Assembly (NCBI GenBank): GCA_941918925.1
Contig: OW799233.1
Location: 83,768,055-83,832,054, forward strand
DNA: 64,000 nt
Direction of reading: 5' to 3'
Origin: Phyto melanocephala
Lineage: Eukaryota; Arthropoda; Insecta; Diptera; Rhinophoridae
Below the pieces are notes generated by a model that saw only the letters and a list, made by a program, of their open reading frames with translations, did no database searches and was not told the DNA's origin. Positions 35,438 to 48,589 of the stretch are shown piece after piece; the first letter of the stretch is position 1, and each line of letters opens with the position of its first letter. Made by a program: the position numbers and the translations under genes.

Positions 35438-36515
35438 AACAAGTAAAAGCGCTATATTCGGCCGTGCCGAATCTTATATACCCTTCACAACGTGTAGTCA
35501 TGCAATAACAGTAGTTTGTATCACCATTCCATATGACATACGTACATACATATAAAAAACATACATATATAAAAACATCCCATTGTAAAATTATAAATTT
35601 ACGTATGTATGTTAAAAAAAAAATTTTAAAAAAAATTTTTAAAAAATTTAAAAAAAAAATTAAACAAAAAAAAATTTTTTTTTTAAATAATTAAAGTATA
35701 TATAATAAATATAAAACAAAAAAAAAATTAAAAAAAAAAAATTAAAAAAAAAATAATAAAAATATAAATAATATAAATAATATATTAAATAAAAAATAAA
35801 AAAATATATATAAAAAAAATAAAAAAAAATTTTTTTGGCTCAGCTGGGATTCGATGCCACGTTTTCTCTAACCAGTATACACGTTTGTATGTACGTATGT
35901 TGTTGTTGTAATGTTGTTTTTGTGAAAAAAAATCGAGGTGGTCGTGGGTTTTTGCTCATATCTCAGTTGTTTAAGTACCGATGTTTCTGATTTTCAATAC
36001 CGATCTACTCCCGAATATTTCTGATATTTTAATACTTCACCCGAGTCCAAGCGATGTCGGGGGGCTTCAAAAAGTTGATTTCGACATACACACGGACAGA
36101 CGGTCAGACGGACAGACTGACAGGGCTTAATCGACTTCCCTAGTCATAAGCTTTCAGAAAATATATACTTTATGGGGTCGGAAATCAAAATTGTAGAAAT
36201 TTCACACGGAATGACAAACCTATATATCGATGCCTTACTTCCTCAACCTCGTATCTTAAAAAATAAAATTTTTCAGGAGAGAAAAAAAAAACGGTTCATC
36301 TTTTTATACTTCGGTGTGTGGTTAAAAGTTTAAATGCAATTATTAAGGAATTGATTGTATTTATGTATATTATTAGTAGTAATATACTAATCGTTTTTAG
36401 TTAAAGCATAAAACAATCGTTTGATATGAAAAAGTCAAAACCATATTTTTTAAGTTACGAGGTTGAGGAAGTAAGGCATCGATATACTCTTTTTCACTGT
36501 GTGAAGGGTATAAAA
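35438..36515 (-). mobile_element. HINE/mini-me-like family A element with nested MITE
   Basis: It starts AACAAGTAAAAGCGCTATAT with the ATTCGGC/GCCGAAT hairpin and TATACCCTTCACAACG. The A/T homopolymer core (about 35610-35830), the GGGATTCGATGCCAC block and the inverted GTCY tract ACGGACAGACGGTCAGACGG (about 36092) follow, ending GTGTGAAGGGTATAAAA. A 256-bp MITE at 36227-36482 splits the TATATATACCC motif near the end. Confidence 0.8.
36227..36482. mobile_element. MITE with 39-bp terminal inverted repeats, TA duplication
   Basis: 36227-36265 and the reverse complement of 36444-36482 match at 38 of 39 positions, both starting TCGATGCCTTACTTCCTCAA. TA at 36225-36226 and 36483-36484 is the target duplication. 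Sister family-A copies at about 41690 and 42158 read continuously across the site (CCTATATATACCC or CCTATACATACCC), confirming insertion. It has no coding capacity. The TA target suggests the Tc1/mariner superfamily, but the terminal repeat is not one I recognise. Confidence 0.88.
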
Positions 36516-39360
36516 ATGTCGATAAAAAAATTAAAAATATCGACGATAAATATCAATATTTTTTTTTATAAATATTTCGATAAATCGAAATTTTTGCTTA
36601 ACTTGGGTACTCAGGTACCCAAGTAAAAACTGACTATGTATGTGAGAGCTGTATTTTGCTTCATCAGTAGCTTAAATGTCTACAAACATCTCTAAATTTC
36701 GTTAAAGTAGTTAAAAAATATATTTAAATGCTTATGTTTCAGTTTATGACAAACACATTCTTGCTGAGTTTTTCTCAAAACAGTAATTCTTTAAAAAAAA
36801 TAGAACAAATTAAATTTAAATAATTTCTTTAGAAATTATTGTTTAATTTTTTTTTTGGCGCAAGCTGTTGCAACAACAATGAAACCTAAACGATGAGCAA
36901 TGTTTCAGGGTCGTAAGTAATAAATCACGTTTGGGACACCACTGGCACTAGTAGCTGTTGCTGCTGCATAACAACCAAAAAACAATTTCAGAATTTTTTT
37001 TTTTTTTTTTGCCTAAACATACACTAAAACAAAACGTGAACTGCGAATCGCGTCTTCTACTGCTTTCACCGTTAGTTAGCACTATCACCAACCACCCATG
37101 TCTATAAACGCCAACCACATCCAAATATGTAGAAGCAAATGTTTGAGAAGAGAGGAAAAAATTGCAATATTATTTTGCAACTGATATCAGTAGAAGTCAA
37201 AGGAAAAATAGAAACCACAAACATTCGCAAACCCAAAAAGTACTCACAAACAAACAAGCATTCAAACTTCCTACTAAATTCAACGGGAGGTGCAGGAAGT
37301 TAAAGAAAATATATAGAGTAACACACTTTATTTAGGTTTAATTCTTAGTTTTTTTTTCTATTTTTTTTTTTTTTAACTATAAACTTTTCAAATCTACAGT
37401 GTGAATAACGTGAGCTGACAGTTAATGGCAACGCAAAACTAAACAATTGGTATTTTGATGAATAATCGGTTCCACAGAGTGTTAAAAAGTCTAGTTATTT
37501 AACTGCATATCATTGGGCCTTTATGAAAATTATATACATGTACATATATTAATATAGCATGATTTAAAAAGTATATTTTAAGTCTCCTGTTTAGGTTATT
37601 CGAGGTATAAAAACAAAATTTGCGGTTTTTTTTTTTTGAAGTGATATATTAAAATTGATTTATTTTAAAATTCGATATGAATTGTCAATTATTCAAAGTC
37701 ATTTCCAATGATTCAACTGATTTACGTATATATTCTTAATTGAACTGTTAAAATTCAATCAAATAACTCAATAAAAATATATTAACCGATTATTCAGTCA
37801 TAAATAAAACAATTCCAATAATTTGAGATATGAACTTCAGTAAAAGGAACCTGCAAACCGTTTAGCTAAATCAACCAAAGCAAAATAAAAAATACTTTCT
37901 CTACTTCGACAACGAACTTCCACTATACAGAGACTCCTAGTCCCAGCATCACCATCCCATCGTATAGATGTTCAACATTTGAACATTGTTAAGCATGACA
38001 TTAAGATAGATGGAAATTCAGTCGCAATGCCGGCAAAATAGTATTTATGCACTAGTTTTATATAACAAAAAACAGCAAAAAAAGAATAGGGGAAGAATTA
38101 ACAACAGTGAAACGAAAATGTATGCCTTCATCTAAATAGAAAGAAAAACAGTACTTGCAAACGACAATTCAATACAAATATTAAAAACTTGAAGTTTTAA
38201 ACAAGTCCTGTGACTCAATCAGATCGGATAGGTTTTATTCCGCATCTACAAATCTGCTCGTATTTGCTTTAACTTTTTAAATTCCATTTTAATTGGTTTT
38301 TGCATAAGTGCAACGCCCACATCACAATTTAAATATGTGTGTTAATGCTCTTTTAGAGATGGGTCCAATCTATAACAAAATTTAATATTTTACTCTTCTG
38401 TTGCAATATGGAGTTAGCTCAAAGGTGACAACATTGATCCACTGTGTGTAAAAGAGCTCACACAAAGTGCACTTACGTTCATGTTCTCCACTGTTAAAGG
38501 TTTGTTTTGTATCATTTGAAGCTGGATGGCACAGCTGTGACTTTTTCGTGTATGTTTCTTTGTTTTATGATGTTTCCATATATTTCTGCACTTTATTTTC
38601 CTTCCACATTTTGGTGCGAAATACTCCACTAGAACAAGGAGTACAATAAGTTGCAGAAGCACTACAACATAGGTAAAACGAGCATTCATATACCCTAAAA
38701 TATAAACATAAAAACCCGGATGAATGAATGAACAAGTAGATGTATTGGAATAGCATTGTACAAGTGTAACACATTTGTACAAATATACGTTTAACATATT
38801 GCCAACTCAGATGCAATACAATACTTTTGGTCCACACAATCAAACAATTTCTGTTCATCATACTTGGTTACGAAAAATCTCTTCCCTCATCAGCGTTTTA
38901 TAAAATTGGCGAATATTAAATGAACTACTCTAATGCATGTTTTTAACATGCGAACTCATGAGGGGGAAGTTGAACACATATACGTGCATATTTGTATGTA
39001 TATTAGGGTCATTAACCAAATTTCCGATTTATTGTTACCTGAATTGATATTTGGACAATTTTGTAGAACAACCGTTACTCTGACCAATTATTGATAATTT
39101 TTAAAAGAACACATTTATTTATAGTAATAAATCAAATAACGCTTCTAATCAAAACTAGCTTCAAATCTAATGATCGTGGATTGTCACAATGATAAAAAAT
39201 TTGAATATTATGCAACTGGTATTACACATTTCTGAGTTATAGAAAAGCGTATGTATATAATTTCGTATTTAGGAATTACATTAACAATTAAAAAAAATAA
39301 GATTACAAATTTATTTCATACAGACGGGCAGTGTGTTTACTACTTACTATTATTTTTATA
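36516..39360. other. Unassigned DNA, 2.8 kb
   Basis: No assignable repeat. The patch at about 37020-37290 is richer in C and less AT-biased than its surroundings (CACCAACCACCC and similar). It could be unique host DNA such as a UTR or regulatory sequence. The frames at 38414-38861 lack motifs. Confidence 0.4.
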
Positions 39361-40086
39361 CTAGAAAAGCACGGCGCGCGTTGCTACGCCCCTTAATGAA
39401 TAAAAATGCATTTTGAATATCAAGTGCAAAAAGCTAAAAATTATTACTTTTTTTAATGGGCGTGGCACTGCCCACTTTTCTAATCACTAAACTGTATAGT
39501 CAAGACAGCTCAATATGTGTGCAAAGTTTCAGAAATATCCGTGAAGTTGAAGTAGCTGAAAAAATTAATTTTTTTATGACACTGCCCACTTTTCTAATCA
39601 AGAAATTGTATAGTCATGACAACTCAATATGTGTGTAAAAACTCACAATAATCGGTCCAGAGCAAGTACCTCAAAATTATAACTTTTTTTACGGGTGCGG
39701 CCCTGCCCACTTTTTAATCACGAAATTATATAGCTATGACAGCTATGACATTTGTGTGTGCAAATGTTCAGAAAAATCGATCTAGTGCAAGTAGCTAAAA
39801 ATGATAACTTATTTTTATGGGCGTGGCACTGCTTACTTTTCTAATCACGAAATTCTATAATCATGAGAGTTCAATATGTGCGCAAAGTCTCAGAAAAATC
39901 GGTCAAGTGCAAGTTGCTAAAAATTATAACTAATTTTTTATGGGCGTAGCCCCGCCCACTTTCTACCACCCGTAAGCACTCCCTGAAATGTAAACATCAA
40001 CTTGCCAAAGTTTAAGTCTGATTGGCTTTACGGTTTCGGAGTCTATAGCTAACACACACACAGAGTTTCACTTTTATATATATAGA
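39361..40086 (-). mobile_element. Non-autonomous Helitron
   Basis: CTAG at 39361 is preceded by A and followed by GGCGCGCGTTGCTACGCCCC; the right end TATATATATAGA is followed by T. Inside are about five units of the GGGCGTGGCACTGCCCAC repeat and a short (CA)n near 40050. Same family and orientation as 1187-2062. Confidence 0.85.
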
Positions 40087-40552
40087 TTTAGGTAGTCTTT
40101 GTGAAAACGGAATTATTTCCTCACCAGTTCTTTAAATCGATTGTATTCTTAATATGCCCACAGCAAAAACCACTTTATCTGGTTGAGCTCCACTCCAGTA
40201 AACTTGACTTTTTATACCCTTCACACAGTGAAAAAGGGTATATATAGGTTTGTCATTCCGTGTGAAATTTCTACAATTTTCAATTCCAACCCCATAAAGT
40301 ATATATTTTCTGAAACCTTATGAATAGGAGAGTCGATTAAGCTGTGTCAGTCTGTCCGTCTGTCCGTGTGTATGTTGAAATCAACTTTTTGAAGCCCCCC
40401 GACATAACTTGAACCCGGGTGAGATATTAAAATATCAGAAATATTCGGGAGTAGATCGGTATTGAAAATCAGAAACGTCGGAACACAAACAACTGAGATA
40501 TGAGCAAAAACCCACGACCACCTCGATTTTTTTTGCACAAAAACAACATTAC

Positions 40553-42189
40553 AACAAGTAAGAGTGCTATATTCGGCCATGCCGAATCTTATATACCCTT
40601 CACAACGTGTATTCATGCAATAACAGTTGCTTGTATCACCATTCATCCCATATGAAATACGTACACGTATGTATGTTAAAAAAACGAAAAAAAAAAAAAA
40701 TTTTTTAAAACAAATTAAAAAAAAAAATTAAAAAAAAAAAAAAATTATTATATATACAATATACATATATAAAACAAAAAAAAATAAAAAAAAAATTAAA
40801 AAAAAAATAATAATAAAAATATAAATAATATATTAAATAAAAAATAAAAAAAAAATAAAAAAACAAGTAAGAGCGCTATATTCGGCCATGCCGAATCTTA
40901 TATACCCTTCACAACGTGCAGTCATGCAATAACAGTGGTTTGTGTCACCATTCATCCCATATGAAATACGTACATACATAAAAAATACATATATAAAAAC
41001 GTCCCATTGTAAAATTATAAATTCACGCATGTATGTTAAAAAAACAAAAAAAAAAAAATTTAAAAAAAAATTTAAAAAAAAATTTTTTTAAAAATTTAAA
41101 AAATAAATTAAAAAAAAAATTATTATGTATATAATATATATAAAACAAAAAAAAAATAAAAAAAAAAATTAAAAAAAAAAATTTAAAAAAAAAATAATAA
41201 TAAAAATATAAATAATATATTAAATAAAAAAAAAAAAAATGAAAAAAAATTTAAAAAAAAATTTTAAAAAAATTAAAAAAAAATTTTTTTGGCTCATCTG
41301 AGATTCGATGCCACGTTTTCCCTAACCAGTATACACGTTTGTATGTATGTATGTTGTTGTTGTAATGTTGTTTTTGTGAAAAAAAAATCGAGGTGGTTGT
41401 GGGTTTTTGCTCATATCTCAGTTGTTTATGTACCGATGTTTCTGATTTTCAATACCGATCTACTCCCGAAAATTTCTGATATTTTAATTCCTTACCCGGG
41501 TCCAACCTATGTCGGGGGGCTTCAAAAAGTTGATTTCAACATACACACGGACAGACGGTCAGACGGACAGACGGACAGACTGACAGACTGACAGGGCTTA
41601 ATCGACTCCTCTATTCATAAGCTTTCAGAAAATATATACTTTATATGGTCGGAAACGAAAATTGTATAAATTTCACACGGAATGACAAACCTATACATAC
41701 CCTTTTTCACTGTGTGAAGGGTATAAAAAATTAAAAAAAAATTTTTAAGAATATTAAAAAAAAATTTTTTCTGGCTCAGCTGGGATTCGATGCAATGTTT
41801 TCTCTAACCAGTATACACGTTTGTATGTATGTATGTTGTTGTTGTAATGTTGTTTTTGTGAAAAAAAATCGAGGTGGTCGTGGGTTTTTGCTCATATCTC
41901 AGTTGTTTATGTACCGATGTTTCTGATCTTCAATACCGATCTACTCCCGAATATTTCTGATATTTTAATACCTTACCGGGGCCAACCTATGTCGGGGGGC
42001 TTCAAAAAGTTGATTTCAACATACACACGGACAGACGGTCAGACGGACAGACTGACAGTCCTTAATCGACTCCCCTATTCATAAGCTTTCAGAAAATATA
42101 TACTTTATGGGGTCGGAAATGAAAATTGTAGAAATTTCACACGGAATGACAAACCTATATATACCCTTTTTCACTGTGTGAAGGGTATA
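40553..42189 (-). mobile_element. Middle HINE-like element, inserted in the outer one
   Basis: The left part is 40553-40861 (AACAAGTAAGAGTGCTATAT, hairpin, part of the A/T core). The right part is 41727-42189 (rest of the core, GGGATTCGATGC block, inverted GTCY tract at about 42025-42052, GTGAAGGGTATA). It is inserted at an ACAAC motif in the outer copy, which is in the opposite orientation. Confidence 0.85.
40862..41726 (-). mobile_element. Inner, complete HINE-like element
   Basis: A full family-A unit of about 865 bp from AACAAGTAAGAGCGCTATAT to GTGAAGGGTATAAAA, inserted into the A/T core of another copy in the same orientation. It has the hairpin, A/T core, TTCGATGCC block, TGTATGTATGTATG tract and an inverted GTCY tract with at least six units (about 41548-41592). 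It is the best single reference for the family in this window. Confidence 0.88.
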
Positions 42190-42302
42190 ACAACAACATA
42201 CATACATACAAACGTGTATTCTGGTTAGAGAAAACGTGGCATCGAATCCCAGCTGAGCCAAAAAAAAATTTTTTTATAAATTTTTTTAAATTTTATTTAA
42301 TA

Positions 42303-43301
42303 CTAGCCAAACCCGGCGCGCGTTGCTACGCCCCTTATTGAATCGAAATGCATTCTGAATTTTAATTGAATATTAATAAAGTGCAAAAACCTAAAAATTA
42401 AAATTTTTTTATGGGCGTGGCATTTCCCACTTTTCTAATCACGAAATTGTAAAGTCATAACAGCTCAATATGTGTTCAAAGTTTCAGTGCAAAAACCTAA
42501 AAATTATAATTTTTTTTATGGGCGTGGCATTTCCCACTTTTCTAATCACGAAATTGTAAAGTCATAACAGCTCAATATGTGTGCAAAGTTTCAGAATTGT
42601 TTTTATGGGCGTGGCCCTGCTCACTTTTCGAATCACAAAATTGTAAAGTCATAACAGGTCAATATGTGTGCAAAGTTTCAGAATAATCGGTCCAGTGCAA
42701 GTACCTCAAAATGATACCTTTTTTTTATGGGCGTGGCACTGCCCACTTTTCTAATCACGAAATTGTAAAGTCATAACAGCTCAATATGTGTGCAAAGTTT
42801 CAGAATTGTTTTTATGGGCGTGGCCCTGCTCACTTTTCGAATCACAAAATTGTAAAGTCATAACAGGTCAATATGTGTGCAAAGTTTCAGAATAATCGGT
42901 CCAGTGCAAGTACCTCAAAATTATAACGTTTTTTTTATGGGCGTGACCCTGCCCACTTTTCTAATCACGAAATTATATGGTTATGACAGCTTAGTATGTG
43001 TGCAAAGTTTCAGAAAAATCAGTTCAGTGCAAGTACCTCAAAATTAAAACTTTTTTAGGGGCGTGCCCCGCCCACTTTTCTTATCACGAAATTATTTAGT
43101 CATAACAGCTCGATATGTGTGCAAAGTTTCAGAAAAATCGGTCAAGTGCAAGTAGCTAAAACTGATAACTAATTTTTATGGGCGTGGCCCCGCCCATTTT
43201 TTTTCCACCCATAAACACTCCCTGGTATGTGTACAACAACTTGCCAAAGTTTGAGTCCGATCGGTTTTACAGTTTCGGAGTCTATAGCTAACACACTCAC
43301 G

Positions 43302-43337
<36 letters not shown>

Positions 43338-43357
43338 TTCACTTTTATATATATAGA
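42303..43357 (-). mobile_element. Non-autonomous Helitron with uninterrupted CA microsatellite
   Basis: The left end CTAG is preceded by A and the right end TATATATATAGA is followed by T. It holds about seven tandem units. Some are duplicated as pairs (42370-42590 and 42720-42910), so the array has expanded within this copy. A (CA)n run of about 18 repeats lies at 43297-43332. This is the empty-site version of the place where the copy at 53429 has a Waldo-like insertion. Confidence 0.88.
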
Positions 43358-43639
43358 TATTATTTATATTTTATTCTTTTTTTTTAATTTTTTTTTAAAT
43401 TTTTTTTATTTTTTTTTTTTTTTATTAACATACATACGTAAATTTATAATTTTACAATGGGATGTTTTTATATGAGTTTGTTTTTTATATGTATTCATAT
43501 GGGATGAATGGTGATACAAACTACTGTTATTGCATGACTACACGTTGTGAAGGGTATATAAGATTCGGCACGGCCGAATATAGCGCTCTTACTTGTTATG
43601 TTTCGTTTTAAATGATCAAACATTATTCTAGAAAAAGTT

Positions 43640-43810
43640 AGTTAGGAGTACATTAATTTTATCATTACGTTTGTAACACATCGAAGTATCCATTTTATGC
43701 TCTATGTAACTTTATTTTAGGACGATGTCCGTCCGTATTTCCGTCTATTGAAAGCACGATAGAGCTCGAACAGAACAAGCTAGAGAGACAAAATGTTGTC
43801 CCTTTTTTAA
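43640..43810 (+). repeat. Family-B fragment
   Basis: TTTGTAACACATCGAAGTAT, then GATGTCCGTCCGTATTTCCG and GAAAGCACGATAGAGCTCGA are the reverse-complemented family-B 3' blocks. The rest of the copy is missing. The remaining DNA up to 44472 has nothing recognisable. Confidence 0.6.
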
Positions 43811-44472
43811 GTCCCCAAAGTAATGATTAAATATTCTATTGAAAAATTATTAAATTGCATTGCTCTTACCCTTGTCAGGTAACCCAAATTTCAGCTGTTA
43901 AAGTCTTCAAGATGTAAAGATATTTGGTAGCAAAGTTTTATGAGAGCGTCGAAAAACTTAGACAATTTCGGATTGAAGGTCCCATGTTTTCTCTGGCAAA
44001 CATCGGTAACCCTAAAGACTCTCATCATATTCTAAGTAGAAGACTATTTTTTTTGTTTATAATGACCCATAGAAACTAAACATTGACAAAAACAATTAGT
44101 ATTCCATTTATTCTGCGTTAAATAAATTAATTTTATATATTACATAATAGCAAAGTCACTTTATGCAACTGATTTTAATAAATTTAGTCTCAAAATTGAA
44201 CCTAAAATGTTTCTACAGTCTGAATAATATTATCCACTTTTTTACTAAAATGTTGTATTTTTACGAAAACTGAAGGCTACAATCTGTAGCTAGAGGTATC
44301 AAAAATTAATATTAATTTTGTGATACTTGAATCTAAGCAAAAGCTTTACACGTTATCTATTTTTTCGGTTTTATGAGCCTTGAAATTTTAGTAATACTTA
44401 GTAGATTGCGGCATATCTCAGAGGAGTGTTTTAAAGTGAGCGTGTCATCTTTATTTTCTGACATAATAATAA

Positions 44473-45236
44473 AACAAGTAAGAGCACTATATTCGGCCGT
44501 GCCGAATCTTTTATACCCACCACCAATATTGTTTACTTTTGAAGCACAAAATTTATTATTTTGTTATTAACAGTAATCGCTATGGAATAATCCCTTTACA
44601 CTAAAATATGTATCACTTTCTTTGATATGATATTAAATGAACTAAATCGGAGTATTAGGAAGAGAGTTATAGCTCGTAGCGCAAGAGTAGGTAAAACAAT
44701 AATATCCTTCCAACATCAAATAAAAAATAATTTGAAAATTGTTCAAATCTATATATTAGAAAAGAGGTTGTGGATCAAAGTGTACGAAAATTTATACCGA
44801 ACAGCGTCTTTTTCGGTATATTTAAAATTTAAATCGTCATAAAACCTACAAAATTAAATGTACGATGCTAAAATTTTGCAAACATTACTTTTTGGTCAAT
44901 GGATTTAGAATAACATAAAAATAAGATGACACGCTTACTTTTATGCCCACCTTCCATATAACGATTTATTTTCAATTCATATAATTTTTATATGCACAAA
45001 GATTTCAGAAGAATAGAGGACTCTGTATAGAAATATCTAAGTTGAATTTATCAACTTTAATTTTAATAGCAAATCGAAGTTACACAAAGAAACTGATACA
45101 TATTTCAGAATAAACAGAGAAATTCTTAACGATTACAGTTAATAACAAAATAATATATTTTTTGCTATAAAAGTACTCAAAATTGGCGATGGATATAAAA
45201 AATTTAGAACAGCAGAATATAGTGCTCGTAGTTGTT
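44473..45236. mobile_element. Family-B repeat with inverted heads
   Basis: The left end AACAAGTAAGAGCACTATAT with hairpin and TATACCCACCACC is followed by a B-type segment. From about 44625 reverse-oriented B blocks appear (AGGAAGAGAGTTATAGCTCG, ATTTATACCGAACAGCG). The right end (GCAGAATATAGTGCTCGTAG, then TTGTT) is a diverged inverted head. The small plus-strand frames inside are repeat sequence. Confidence 0.55.
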
Positions 45237-47212
45237 ATGTCTGTTGTGTTCACAGTTTATTGGATTTTCCTTAAAACAAGGAATGTATTTTTCTATCCAG
45301 CGATTTTTGGGAATGGCATAAATCTTAGTAAGAATCAGCAAAGTGCTTTGGTTTGCCCTAGTAAAAATACTCTTACAAATTTCTTATTAAAAAACTAAAG
45401 AGTTTAGAATATCTTTAATGCCTTTAAAGATTTAATAAAAAAACGTCAACCTATACACATAACAAAACGGATTGAAATTTAATATCCTTATTTAATTTAG
45501 AAAAGACTCTGTCCATTTACATTTGGTAGTAGTGTATGTACATATTTCATGTCATTTATTTCAGTCACTTAATAACTGTTCGCTGATGATGAGTTAATTT
45601 ACATATGAATAGATTCATAAATGAGCGAATGAATTGTTGTAGTTGACTGATAAATTTTATTATCGTGGTTGTTGTGGTTCAACACTTTTTGTTATTCTTC
45701 TTGTTTTTCCCCCAATTGTATTAAACAATATTTTCAATTACGTACATATATAAATGAACAGATATGCGAAACAGACAAATCCAAAACCATTTTTTGCAGA
45801 ATTTTTAATATATTCAAATTTAATAACGTTGAAACCAAAAAATATATATAACAAAAACCAAGTAAAAACAATGGCACAAAAATTCATAAAAACGCCAACT
45901 GTGGTAAATGTCATTGGGAAGTAAGCATTTATGAACACAAAGAATTGATGACAATTTAAATTTTCTGAATAATAAAATTCAACGAATGAATTAATTGAAT
46001 CCATAATAAATGTTTAAAATAAGCAAGCGGCCAAACATCTGCATACTTATATATACATACGCATAAAATAATAATTTTTATAATGAAAAGTGTACGATAG
46101 AAATATGAAAAGTAAATAAGATTATCTTTAACACAAACTTTAGTATTCATATTCATTATATACGGCTAAAATTAGGACTTTAAAAGAAACACATACAAAA
46201 AATTTGGAATGGATTGAAATTTTTCAATTAATTACATGTGTGACCAAAGAGTGTGGTCATTCAAATGTGGTCATTTCGTTTGCATTGAGTTGCATCAAAC
46301 AAACGCTTTATATACTTTCGCCCATTGATTTCTCTTCAAGTATAAGTATACGAGCATTACATTCATTCATCTAACTATTCATATATTTGTTTTGTGTTGG
46401 GATAACACTCTCCCTCCAGCACAACAAGTGTTTAAAGATGGTATAAAAAGTTTATCATTACGGCTGTAACGCTAAGATATTTATGTCTTCACCAAAAAAG
46501 TATGCATATTCTTAGACCCTAATTAAAAATTGAGCTATGTTTGTCTATCTGAGATACCATTTGTCAACGCAGGGTAGATCCACAGTTCGTCAAAGTTGGC
46601 AACGACGAGTTTAAAAAACTTTTCAAGGCTTTTAGCTTTTGTAGATGTGAACAGATTTGAATGATTTTTTGATCAAAGACAAAGAAAAAATAACATGTTT
46701 ATAGTATTAGGGTATATCATATAACTGTTGTGTAAATTGAGTTTAAAATTTGCTGGATTTTTCGCATTTTTTTCGGATTTCGACCATCTATTTTTTGACC
46801 AAAAATAACTTGTTTTACGTCTTCGAAATTTTTCGTATTTTTATAAACAGTTTTGAATTGTCTGCTTAATAGGACATAAAAAAGTATAAATTTAATTTTT
46901 AGCGTTGAAAAATGATTAATTTAAAAAAGGCACCTTTTGACTTTTTTCGTTGCAAAAATCATAACATTTCAAATAATTAAGATATTTTAAAAATTTAAAA
47001 AGATATTGACAGAGGACACTTTAGGCTTCAAAATAGTGTTTACAAAATACTTGTAAAGGTACAGGATGCTTCAAAAATTGTGGTTCAAATTGGAAAATTT
47101 TTCCAGTTAAATATTGGCATATTTTTTTAAATATAAGTTTTTTATTTGTATCGCAAATACACATTTTTATATACTTTTAATATTTAAATCTAAGTAACTT
47201 TATACTAAGTAA
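45237..47212. other. Unassigned DNA, 2 kb
   Basis: No recognisable element or gene. Frames at 45669-45851, 45738-46004 and 45956-46156 are hydrophobic, low-complexity translations of AT-rich DNA. Confidence 0.4.
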
Positions 47213-47270
47213 CTAGTTTAACCCGGTGCGCTTTGCAATGCACATTGTTCAAATCCGAAAGTTAAAAAAA
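47213..47270 (-). mobile_element. Helitron 3' end, truncated
   Basis: ACTAGTTTAACCCGGTGCGC followed by TTTGCAATGCACATTG is a CTAG terminus with its adjacent GC stem, on the minus strand. It resembles the 3' end of the element at 61516-62214. No matching 5' end was found downstream. Confidence 0.5.
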
Positions 47271-48589
47271 AACACTCCAATATAACATGTTAAACCAATA
47301 TTAAATTATTTTATTTCTATTAAAGAAACACATTTTTAAATTAATTTTAATATTAATATATTTATTTATGCTATAGATATAATGTTATTTAGTACATATT
47401 TGATTTAGCTATAATAATTGGTTTTTATAAGTTAGTTCTCTTTGAAATGGTCATTAACATTCTATCTAAAAGACTTAACATATCGGAGCTATTATTATGT
47501 TCTTCCAAATTCTTTCGAGATCTTACATGGCTTCGTGATGAAATTAGTGGGTCTGAAACCCTAGTGACCTATTTGATATTAGAATATTGAAGCTTGCAAA
47601 ATATTATTGAACTGTTGTAACTATTTTGTGTATTCGAACGCTTACAGCGAATTTTTTTATTACTTGTAAGGATCTTACTAGTATAAATGTATATATGTTT
47701 TGGTTATGTCTTTACCAGAATTTTGTCACTTTAAACAGATGTTTGAATTTTTTAAATTTTGGTTATGGGGACTTTTTTTCATAAATAGCCGATTTATTTC
47801 CTTGCAATATAGGCGGACTGACAAATACAAATACTTAGTATGTATAAATAGTACATTTCACATTTCACCATTATTTATGTTGGAAGATATAAAAAGTACT
47901 ATTTAATAAGTGAAGGGAATATAAAATTCCCCACAACTGTATATATCATTTTAACTTGGTATTTTTAATTTTGTAATTTTTTTTTGTCATTTACACACAT
48001 AGACAAACTCATTTGAATATACATGGAGCTATTTCAACTCATTTCATGTTTTCACTAAATTGCATTTGGCATTTTACCATTTTGGTTGGATTTTTCACTA
48101 TACTGCATCGTATTTAAAATTGTAGTTGTAATGTAAGAATGTTTCTCATAGATGTTGGTGGTAGTACTGCGTTATTCCATGGAAAACAATGAAAATCTGT
48201 AAATAGTATGTTGAGCATCGAATTTTTCAGCACACGCATAACCTGCTTTGCTTGTTGAGCTATTTAAGCTTAGAAACATTTTTAAATTTTAGTTTGCCGA
48301 ATTGATTCAAAATCTTTAAGATTACTTTAAAATTTATTTTTGTTGCACCATAAGACTTTACTAAATGTTAGATGTTGTTAAGATTTTGATGTGACAAATA
48401 CCAGCTAAAGCTAAATACTTTGACATCATACCAAACAAACAAAACAACTTTTAAACCATCCGTGATACACATTATTAATTTTTCACATCAGTAGCGCATG
48501 AGGCCTGACCAAACTCCATGTTAACATAAATACATATACGTTTGTGTATATAAATTTTGCATAGAAATGCTTACTGTTTAAATCGAAAT
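47271..48589. other. Unassigned AT-rich spacer
   Basis: Nothing recognisable. Confidence 0.35.

Larger units (their letters stand above)
40210..43597 (+). mobile_element. Outer HINE-like element of a four-part nest
   Basis: The left part is 40210-40552, from TTTTATACCCTTCACACAGTG to the ACAAAAACAACATTACA block. The right part is 42190-43597, from ACAACAACATACATACATAC to the hairpin end CTCTTACTTGTT. Read together they form one continuous family-A element as seen at 7738-8531. Its middle is split by 40553-42189, and its A/T core is split again by the Helitron at 42303-43357. The GTCY tract lies at about 40350-40372. Confidence 0.85.

Noticed and set aside
40346..40646. Frames of about 100 codons at 40347-40646 and 41289-41591 with matching peptides
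   Set aside because: They match each other because both are family-A HINE-like sequence. No domain, and the frame runs through the GTCY tract.
45738..46004. 88-codon hydrophobic minus-strand frame, possible membrane protein
   Set aside because: AT-rich DNA yields F/I/Y-rich peptides by chance. No homologous motif, no start context and no splice structure.
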